A DNA stretch of 5,975 nucleotides. Origin: RGIG2041 sp045546315. Its GTDB lineage: Bacteria; Bacillota; Clostridia; UBA1381; UMGS1253. The DNA lies in NCBI GenBank assembly GCA_045546315.1, contig JAZQCN010000025.1, positions 1-5,975 of the forward strand. The letters are read 5' to 3'. Positions within the stretch are counted from its first letter, which is position 1; the number at the start of each line of letters is the position of its first letter. The notes below the pieces were generated by a model, which did no database searches, was not told where the DNA came from, and saw nothing but the letters and a program-made list of their open reading frames with translations. Made by a program: the position numbers and the translations under genes. Shown here piece by piece: positions 1-5,400 of this stretch.

Positions 1-393
1 ATAAGTGCACGCTATGTACGTATCACGGCAACCTATTCCTCGAACTCTACATGGGTTGGCATTTCCGAGGTGCGCTTTTATGACAGCGCGCAGATGGAAG
101 CAGACGACCAGGCGGCTTGGAATCGCTATTTCTACACAAGCTCGATTAACGCAATGGTCGGGCAGCAGATGCAGCTTGCAGTTGAAGGCGAGAGCAAGAG
201 CGGTAAGCTTGTGCCGGTCAATATTGCGGATGTAAAATTCACTGTCGACAATCCGGAAATTGCATCGGTTGATGCAAACGGTGTCGTGACCTTAAATAAG
301 GTCGGCACTACAACGCTGCGCGCTGAATATGTATTTATGGGTATCACAACCTACGCGGCGTTTGCGGTTAATGTGGAGCCGTTTACAGAGTAA
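1..393 (+). CDS. C-terminal end of a secreted protein with discoidin-like and Big_2 Ig-like domains (5' partial)
   Basis: The reading frame is open from base 1 and stops at TAA 391-393, giving the last 130 residues of a longer protein. Residues 1-28 (ARYVRI...ISEVRFYD) match the closing strands of an F5/8 type C (discoidin-like) domain, a fold often used for carbohydrate binding. Residues about 48-127 read as a bacterial Ig-like Big_2 domain: a VGQQMQL strand, then NPEIASVDANGVVTLNKVGTTTL, the usual 'iA-Vd-nG-vT-GtttI' pattern. These domains are typical C-terminal accessories of large extracellular glycoside hydrolases or polysaccharide lyases in Clostridia, so the missing upstream part is probably catalytic, but nothing in the window shows which enzyme. 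No sortase motif or membrane anchor follows the Ig domain, so this end looks freely secreted. An internal GTG at 70 is not a real start because homology continues upstream of it. The gene is followed after 8 bp by a strong terminator, which separates it from the aldolase operon. Confidence 0.85.
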   Translation: MSARYVRITATYSSNSTWVGISEVRFYDSAQMEADDQAAWNRYFYTSSINAMVGQQMQLAVEGESKSGKLVPVNIADVKFTVDNPEIASVDANGVVTLNKVGTTTLRAEYVFMGITTYAAFAVNVEPFTE

Positions 394-401
394 AGCAAAG
401 C

Positions 402-433
402 AGAAAAAACCTTTCCTCGGAAAGGTTTTTTCT
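402..433 (+). terminator. Rho-independent terminator, probably bidirectional
   Basis: A perfect 15-bp inverted repeat (arms 402-416 and 419-433, loop TC 417-418, or a CTCG-type loop if the closing pair opens) starts 8 bp after the upstream stop codon. The stem has a run of six A on its left arm and six T on its right arm, so it can act as a terminator when transcribed from either side. It ends the upstream secreted-protein gene and insulates the aldolase operon promoter. Confidence 0.9.
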
Positions 434-454
434 CTGTACTTTTTAATCCTGTTA

Positions 455-463
455 TGCTATACT
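455..463 (+). promoter_or_regulatory. Candidate extended -10 promoter of the aldolase-kinase operon
   Basis: TGCTATACT contains TATACT (458-463, five of six matches to TATAAT) preceded by the extended -10 dinucleotide TG at 455-456. No convincing -35 hexamer lies 16-18 bp upstream: CTGTAC at 434-439 matches poorly and abuts the terminator stem. An extended -10 element can compensate for a poor -35. Transcription would start around 470, leaving a leader of only about 20 nt before the aldolase start, so there is no room for a riboswitch. No clear operator palindrome is visible. Confidence 0.6.
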
Positions 464-473
464 ATACCTAAAT

Positions 474-480
474 AAAGGAG
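474..480 (+). promoter_or_regulatory. Ribosome binding site that selects the aldolase start
   Basis: AAAGGAG ends 10 bp before ATG 491. An in-frame GTG at 482 lies only one base after the site, too close to be used, so ATG 491 is preferred. Confidence 0.75.
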
Positions 481-490
481 CGTGGAATAT

Positions 491-1141
491 ATGCGTAAGC
501 AAGTGATAGAAACAATTGAAAAGGAAAAACTGATTGTCATTGTCCGCGGCGTGGAAAAAGAAAAGCTTTTGTCGCTTTGCGAGGCGATGTATCAAGGCGG
601 CATCCGCCTTCTGGAAATTACCTACGATGCATCGGGAAAGGTAACGAGCGAGGAAACAGCGGAGAATATTCGTATGCTGGCAGATGCTTTTGTTGGCAGA
701 ATGTATATCGGCGCAGGTACGGTGCTGACCGAGGCGCAGGTAGAGCTTACGAAGAACGCCGGTGGCAGTTTTATCATCTCGCCGAATACAAAGGAAGCGG
801 TTATCCGAAAAACGGTCGAGTTGGGTATGGTTTCAATGCCGGGTGCGCTTACATCGACAGAAATTGAAGCGGCGCACGAATATGGTGCGGACTTTGTAAA
901 GCTTTTCCCGATTACAAATTTCGGTCCGGACTATGTAAAAGCAGTGAAAGCACCGCTTAGCCATATTAAGCTGACCGCGGTGGGCGGCATCAACGAAGAA
1001 AATATACCGGTATACTTAAAAGCAGGCGTTTCCGGCTTCGGTATCGGCACAAATATTGTAAATAAAAAGCTGATTGAAGCGGAAGATTGGGCAGCGATTA
1101 CTGCTCTTGCGAAAAAGTATGTCGAGGTGGTAGGCGCGTGA
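491..1141 (+). CDS. eda: KDPG/KHG-type aldolase (2-dehydro-3-deoxy-6-phospho-sugar-acid aldolase)
   Basis: The 216-residue product has the usual size of the class I KDPG aldolase family, cytoplasmic TIM-barrel enzymes that split 2-keto-3-deoxy-6-phosphogluconate (or the galactonate epimer) into pyruvate and glyceraldehyde 3-phosphate. Visible landmarks are IVIVRGV near residue 15, GGIRLLEIT with the general acid/base Glu42, GAGTVLT with the pyruvate-contacting Thr77, ISPNT with Pro98, FVKLFP with the Schiff-base Lys137, AVGGI at 163-167 and GIGTN near the phosphate site. The Arg that contacts pyruvate in E. coli Eda (Arg49, from memory) is replaced by Asp46. The segments FGPDYVKAVKAPL and AVGG resemble E. 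coli DgoA (2-dehydro-3-deoxy-6-phosphogalactonate aldolase) more than Eda. Together with the adjacent dgoK-type kinase this makes dgoA-like function plausible, but the symbol eda is used for the family. Its last four bases overlap the kinase start (GTGA), so the two are probably translationally coupled. Family is certain; preference for the gluco or galacto substrate is open. Confidence 0.92.
   Translation: MRKQVIETIEKEKLIVIVRGVEKEKLLSLCEAMYQGGIRLLEITYDASGKVTSEETAENIRMLADAFVGRMYIGAGTVLTEAQVELTKNAGGSFIISPNTKEAVIRKTVELGMVSMPGALTSTEIEAAHEYGADFVKLFPITNFGPDYVKAVKAPLSHIKLTAVGGINEENIPVYLKAGVSGFGIGTNIVNKKLIEAEDWAAITALAKKYVEVVGA
1124..1130 (+). promoter_or_regulatory. Ribosome binding site for the kinase, inside the aldolase gene
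   Basis: GAGGTGG lies 7 bp before the GTG at 1138, within the last codons of the aldolase. It supports the GTG start and the coupled reading of the two genes. Confidence 0.6.
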
Positions 1142-2073
1142 GCAGATACATTACTATTGATGGCGGTACAACTAATACGCGTGTGTGTCTTGTAGAAGAT
1201 AAGAAAATTGTTGATAGTGTAAAGTTTTCCAACGGCGAAACGGCAACAGAGGCAGGAAGAAAGGCATATGCCGATGCGATTTGCAGTGCGATAAAACAGA
1301 TTTTAGAGAAAAACAGTTTGATTGAGGCAGACATTTGCCGTGTTTTGGCATCCGGTAGCACAATCACCTCGGAATTCGGACTGTATCCGTTAGAGCATAC
1401 CGTTGTGCCGGCAGGCATTGAAAAACTGAAGGCAACTTCGGCGGAGGTAGTGTTGCCGGAGATTTCAAATATTCCGTTTGTGTTTGTGCGCGGCGTAAAA
1501 ACGGCTTGCAATGCACTTGCGGATGTGGATATGATGCGCGGCGAGGAAGCAGAGCTGATGGGGCTTTTACGAGAAGGAGAGGAAAGCTGTGCGTACCTTT
1601 TGATGGGTTCACATACAAAAATCGTGCGCACGGATTCGGTGGGGAATATTACGGATATCCGCACGATGCTGACCGGTGAGCTTGCGCAGAGCGTGGCACA
1701 AAATACGATTTTGAAGCATTCGTTTTCGCTTGCAGAGGCAAAGCTTGAAAAAGAGCATCTGATTGAGGGCTACCTCTATTGCAGAGAACACGGCGTGAGC
1801 GAAGCACTTTTTAAGGCGCGTGTGCTCAAAAACATATTTGATGCAAGCGCGGATGCGGCGTATAGCTTTTATATGGGTGTTATCCTGTGTGGCGATGTGG
1901 AGAATACTTGCAAGCTGAAACCATCCAAAGCGGTGGTCGGCGGCAATAAAAAGCTCAAGGATGCGATTTGTATTTTGCTTGAAAACTGTACAGATATCCC
2001 GACGGAAAAGCTTTCGGGGGAAGAGGTTGAAGCTGCAGTACCGATGGGGCTAATTAAAATTTATGAATACTAA
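1138..2073 (+). CDS. dgoK: DgoK-family 2-keto-3-deoxy-sugar-acid kinase (2-dehydro-3-deoxygalactonokinase)
   Basis: The 311-residue product matches the DgoK family (about 290-330 residues), cytoplasmic sugar kinases of the actin-like ATPase fold that phosphorylate 2-keto-3-deoxygalactonate with ATP to give the substrate of the aldolase encoded just upstream. Key segments are the N-terminal phosphate loop IDGGTTNTR (7-15), MRGEEAELMG (133-142, matching MRGEETQLIG of E. coli DgoK), MGSHTK (156-161, matching MPGTHCK) and MLTGEL (177-182, matching MTGEL). A glycine-rich VVGGNKKL segment near the C-terminus corresponds to the adenine-side loop. The start is GTG 1138, overlapping the aldolase TGA in a GTGA quartet with an internal ribosome binding site. 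An in-frame ATG at 1087 is rejected because the family begins directly at the RYITIDGG strand. No galactonate dehydratase or transporter gene is in the window. In a locus with a uronate-polysaccharide lyase the kinase may work on 2-keto-3-deoxygluconate rather than, or as well as, the galactonate epimer. That is inference. Confidence 0.93.
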   Translation: MSRYITIDGGTTNTRVCLVEDKKIVDSVKFSNGETATEAGRKAYADAICSAIKQILEKNSLIEADICRVLASGSTITSEFGLYPLEHTVVPAGIEKLKATSAEVVLPEISNIPFVFVRGVKTACNALADVDMMRGEEAELMGLLREGEESCAYLLMGSHTKIVRTDSVGNITDIRTMLTGELAQSVAQNTILKHSFSLAEAKLEKEHLIEGYLYCREHGVSEALFKARVLKNIFDASADAAYSFYMGVILCGDVENTCKLKPSKAVVGGNKKLKDAICILLENCTDIPTEKLSGEEVEAAVPMGLIKIYEY

Positions 2074-2106
2074 AAATGAGGTGGGCGATTGACCACCTCA
2101 TTTTTA
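2071..2106 (+). terminator. Rho-independent terminator overlapping the dgoK stop codon
   Basis: A perfect 14-bp inverted repeat (arms 2071-2084 and 2093-2106, loop GCGATTGA) begins in the TAA stop codon itself. The core TGAGGTGG/CCACCTCA is followed by TTTTTATTT. The A-run on the left arm makes it potentially bidirectional. It ends the aldolase-kinase operon and makes read-through into the lyase gene unlikely. Confidence 0.9.
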
Positions 2107-2250
2107 TTTCACAGTTACATTTTTGAAGTTTGTATTTTCGGCGATTTCAATGGCCTGGAATATTTATATGCCATTTTTCTGCCGTTTTATAATTCATTTA
2201 AGGCTATCATAACACCCAGGAGTTCTATTGTCAATTTGCGCTTTATTCTC

Positions 2251-2285
2251 TAGCAGAATAGTGCAAAAAGTTAGCTGAATAATGC
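2251..2285 (+). repeat. 14-bp direct repeat in 21-bp phase, candidate activator operator
   Basis: TAGCAGAATAGTGC (2251-2264) recurs as TAGCTGAATAATGC (2272-2285), 12 of 14 identical with starts exactly 21 bp apart, that is two DNA helix turns on the same face. The downstream copy ends 12 bp before the -35 of candidate promoter P1. Directly repeated half-sites at 21-bp spacing next to a -35 are the classical geometry of AraC/XylS-family activators. That the site is bound, and by which protein, is inference; no regulator gene is in the window. Confidence 0.55.
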
Positions 2286-2297
2286 TATGTGTTTTTA

Positions 2298-2326
2298 TTG
2301 CAATTTGCACAATGCAGTGTTAAAAT
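2298..2326 (+). promoter_or_regulatory. Candidate promoter P1 of the lyase gene
   Basis: TTGCAA (2298-2303) and TAAAAT (2321-2326) are separated by 17 bp, and the -10 is preceded by TG at 2318-2319 as an extended element. Transcription would start near 2333, just before the hairpin at 2343-2396, giving a leader of about 125 nt. The -35 matches only four of six bases, consistent with an activator-dependent promoter next to the 21-bp-phased repeat. Confidence 0.5.
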
Positions 2327-2342
2327 CAAATTAAGTATTTGG

Positions 2343-2396
2343 GCAGGTTACAAAATGACATAAAAAAGTGATTTTTTCACATTGTATTTTGCCTGC
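2343..2396 (+). repeat. Imperfect hairpin overlapping the downstream promoter
   Basis: GCAGG (2343-2347) and CAAAAT (2351-2356), separated by TTA, are complementary to the continuous ATTTTGCCTGC at 2386-2396, giving 11 pairs with a 3-nt bulge. Inside it AAAAAA-GTGA-TTTTTT (2362-2377) forms a second A/T stem; alternatively GTGA (2368-2371) and TCAC (2377-2380) form a small palindrome. No T-run follows, so it is not a terminator. It would fold in RNA made from P1, and as DNA it spans the -35 and part of the spacer of P2. Confidence 0.4.
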
Positions 2397-2410
2397 GTGG
2401 ATGATACAAT
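2382..2410 (+). promoter_or_regulatory. Candidate promoter P2 of the lyase gene
   Basis: TTGTAT (2382-2387) and TACAAT (2405-2410) are separated by 17 bp. The -10 matches five of six consensus bases and carries the extended TG at 2402-2403. Transcription would start near 2417, leaving a leader of about 40 nt to the ATG. The promoter sits inside the right arm of the hairpin at 2343-2396. Confidence 0.6.
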
Positions 2411-2443
2411 AAAATTGGAGATATGGAGACGAAAAGTATAAAC

Positions 2444-2448
2444 AGGAG
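2444..2448 (+). promoter_or_regulatory. Ribosome binding site of the lyase gene
   Basis: AGGAG lies 9 bp before ATG 2458. The nearby ATG at 2453 and GTG at 2450 are in other frames. The signal peptide begins exactly at ATG 2458, which confirms the start. Confidence 0.8.
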
Positions 2449-2457
2449 AGTGATGGT

Positions 2458-5400
2458 ATGAAAAAGAAGGTTTTAAGCATTTTGCTTGCCTGCGTAATGC
2501 TTGTGTCGCTTTTGCCGGCAGTCGGCATGGCGGCAGAGGAGCGTATTGTCCTTTTTGAAACGGACTTTGAGTCAGAAACAGCAGGTGCAAATCCGACAAA
2601 ATCCGGATTTGACAATGTTGTGTCGACGGATGTTGCCTGCTTTAAGGTTGTCGATGACGAAGACAATCAGGCACTTAAGGCTTGGCACGGCGACCACGAA
2701 AATCCCGAGGAAAAATCGCGTGGTCCGAGAATGGATATCAATGTATCCACAAAGGGGCTTACGAACCTGCGCTTAGAGTACGACATAAAGTACAGCGGCG
2801 GTAACACCTCGTTTAAGGTGTATTTCACCGGTGCAAACAGCGGCAAAAACGCAGGTACAATCAATGCACCGTACGAGTTTAAAAAGTGGACACATATCGT
2901 AATTGATATGGATGTTGCCGCGCAGAAGGCAACTGTTTATGCCGACGGTGATAAGGCAACAACAGCAACGCTTAAGTTTTTGGATGAAGCAACCGTTTAC
3001 ATGCGCATCGCCGCAACCGTTGAGCTCGACGGCAGCTGGGTAATGCTTGATAACATAAAGCTGTCTACAACGGATAAAGGCTATTCTTTAAACCAGGGCT
3101 TGAGCGCAGACGATATTGCGGGCGAATACAATGCAGCAGATGCCGTAGCGGAAAGCGGCGATGTTGTAACGATTCTTGATGTCAACTTTGAAGACCACGA
3201 AATCGGCAGCCTGCCGCAGTATAAAAAGGACGGCGGCTTTACGACCGGCGCAGTAACGGATGTTGCTTGTATGCGCGTAGAAGACGATAACGGCAATAAG
3301 GTCATTCGTTGCTATCAGGGCGACCCGGTAAACTATCCGGAAACACGCTCGCCGCGCCTAGAGCGCTCCGTAACAAAGAATGGACTTAAGAAAATGACCA
3401 TCGACTACGATGTAAAGTCGAGTCTCGGTGAAACCATTTTAAATATCGACTTTTATCCGACATCGGGCGGTAAGTATCTTTGCAGATTAAAGCCGCCGAG
3501 TGAGTTTAAGGAATGGACACATGTTAAAATCCGCTGCGATTTTGAAACGATGAAGGCGGATATTTATGTCGGCGGCAAAAAGCTGACAACAAAAAATATT
3601 GCATGGGGCGATGAAACAAGCTTTATGATTCGCGTTTCTACAGCTTGTGCAATTGACGGCAGCTATGTTATGCTTGATAACTTCAAGATTACCTCTCCGG
3701 ATTTAGATCTCGGCGGTGCCGTGTCGGTTTCCGGCGACAAAATCTACTGGGATAAGTTAAAGATTGACCCGGCAATGAAAACCGGTATGCTCGAGGTTAT
3801 GCGTATGGAGCATCCGCGTATTTTCGTAACGGACTGGGATGCGGTTCGTGCAAAGGCAGAATCGGACGAAGACTATAAGCACTTTAAAAACAATCTCCTT
3901 GCAACGGCAAACGGCGTTTTAAATACAGAGCCGACAGTCTATATGCGCGGAAGCACGGGCACGATTAACGGCCCTTCGACATCTTCAAAGGATAATATGG
4001 TAACACTTGCAGGTGCGTATCAGCTGACCGGGGATGTGCGCTATAAGGACAGACTTTACGCTGAACTCGAAGCGGTCGGCAACTGGCCGGATTGGGGCTC
4101 GGATGCATTCTTGTGTACGGCGCATTTAAACCTTGGTTTTGGTATTGCGTATGACTGGCTCTATCACGAATGGACACCGGAGCAGAGAAAGAATATCGAA
4201 GGCTGGCTCATGGAAATGGGTCTTTCGCAGGCGGTGCTTTCCTACGAAGGCGTTATCGCCGCAGGTTGGGCAACTGCAGCATCTAACTGGAACAATGTAT
4301 GTAACGGTTCGAATCTGATTGCGGCGCTCGCAGTTGCGGACACGCAGCCGGATGCAGCAGATTATATTTTTGCAAAGGTGGCAAAGTCGATTCCTTTTAT
4401 GTATGAGGAATTGACTGCAGACGGTGGCTACTGTGAGCCGCTTGGCTATTGGGACTACGGTATCCGCCATTTGGTAAAGACCATGGCAGCACTTGACAGC
4501 TGCTTAAAGCCGGGTGAAACCCTGCCGGCTTGTCTTGATTTTTCGACGGTAACCGGTCTGGACAACACGGGTGATTTCCCGATTTACTACAACGGTGCAA
4601 GATATGGCTTTAACTACGGCGACGGTGAGTCTGCATTTGAAACTACGCCGATTCTTTATTATCTTGCAACGAAGTTTGATAAGCCGCAATACGCTTGGTA
4701 CAATACCTATATGTACAAAAACAATCCGATGGTATCGCAGTATTGGGGCAGAAACGCAATGTGGAGCCTCTTGTGGTATGACAAAGCACATGCCGAGAGC
4801 GCAGGTACAAATTTCCCGCTGGATAAGTTTTATAATGCAGAAGTTGTCGGCGGACCGAAGGCGCTTTCGATGCGTTCGTCCTTTACAGATGATGATGCGC
4901 TCATCGTTATGGCAATTGCCGGCGATGTGGAGGCGGGTCATTCGCACCAGAATGCAGGTGGCTTTATCCTCGACTGGGCAGGTAACAGATGGGTACATAT
5001 CTATGGCAGAAACGTACCGGGGCACATCGGTACGCCGTATGAATGGGATAATTACTTCCTTGTGGCATGGGAAGGCGGTCGATTTGACTACTACCATACC
5101 CGCGGCGAAGCAAACAACACGATTATTGCAAATCCGCAGCAGAATAGAGCGGATATGAATATCGACTATGTGACAAAGCTTGACCGTTACGAATCGGGCA
5201 CCTCCAAGGCGTTCGGTATCATGAATTTGACCGATACAAACAAAGATTACCTTTCCGCAAAGCGTGGCTTTATGCTCACGGACAATCGTGAAACACTTGT
5301 GATTCAGGATGAAATCACGGCGACCAAGCCGAGTGAGTATTACTGGTTTGCAAACACAAAGGCGGAAATCACAATCGCGCCGGACGGCAAGAGCGCACTT

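Larger units (their letters stand above)
2107..2457 (+). promoter_or_regulatory. Regulatory intergenic region upstream of the lyase gene
   Basis: This 351-bp stretch is clearly richer in A and T than the flanking genes and has no credible coding sequence on either strand. Its first part (2107-2230) shows only a weak inverted repeat (AATGGC 2149-2154 / GCCATT 2170-2175). The second part is dense: a hairpin-capable repeat (2235-2267), a 14-bp direct repeat in 21-bp phase (2251-2285), three TGCA units every 7 bp (2299-2316), two candidate promoters, and a long imperfect hairpin (2343-2396). No known riboswitch core is recognisable. Confidence 0.7.

Noticed and set aside
482..490. GTG at 482 as the aldolase start
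   Set aside because: It is one base after the GGAG of the ribosome binding site, too close for initiation; ATG 491 fits better and gives the usual N-terminus.
1098..1664. Open frame of 188 codons on the minus strand inside dgoK
   Set aside because: It lies opposite the conserved DgoK motifs and shows no domain-like pattern, so it is a shadow frame.
2149..2182. Second terminator: AATGGC/GCCATT stem followed by TTTTCTG
   Set aside because: The stem is only 6 bp with a 15-nt loop and a short T-run, and a far stronger terminator lies just upstream at 2071-2106.
2107..2457. Riboswitch or small RNA gene in the intergenic region
   Set aside because: No known riboswitch core, T-box or tRNA-like pattern could be recognised; the region is AT-rich and its structure is better explained as promoters and operator-like repeats.
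2458..2493. Lipoprotein signal (LLAC at residues 9-12) in the lyase
   Set aside because: The Cys is only at residue 12, the -1 to -3 residues fit the lipobox poorly, and the hydrophobic stretch continues past it to a normal Ala-type cleavage site at residues 25-26.
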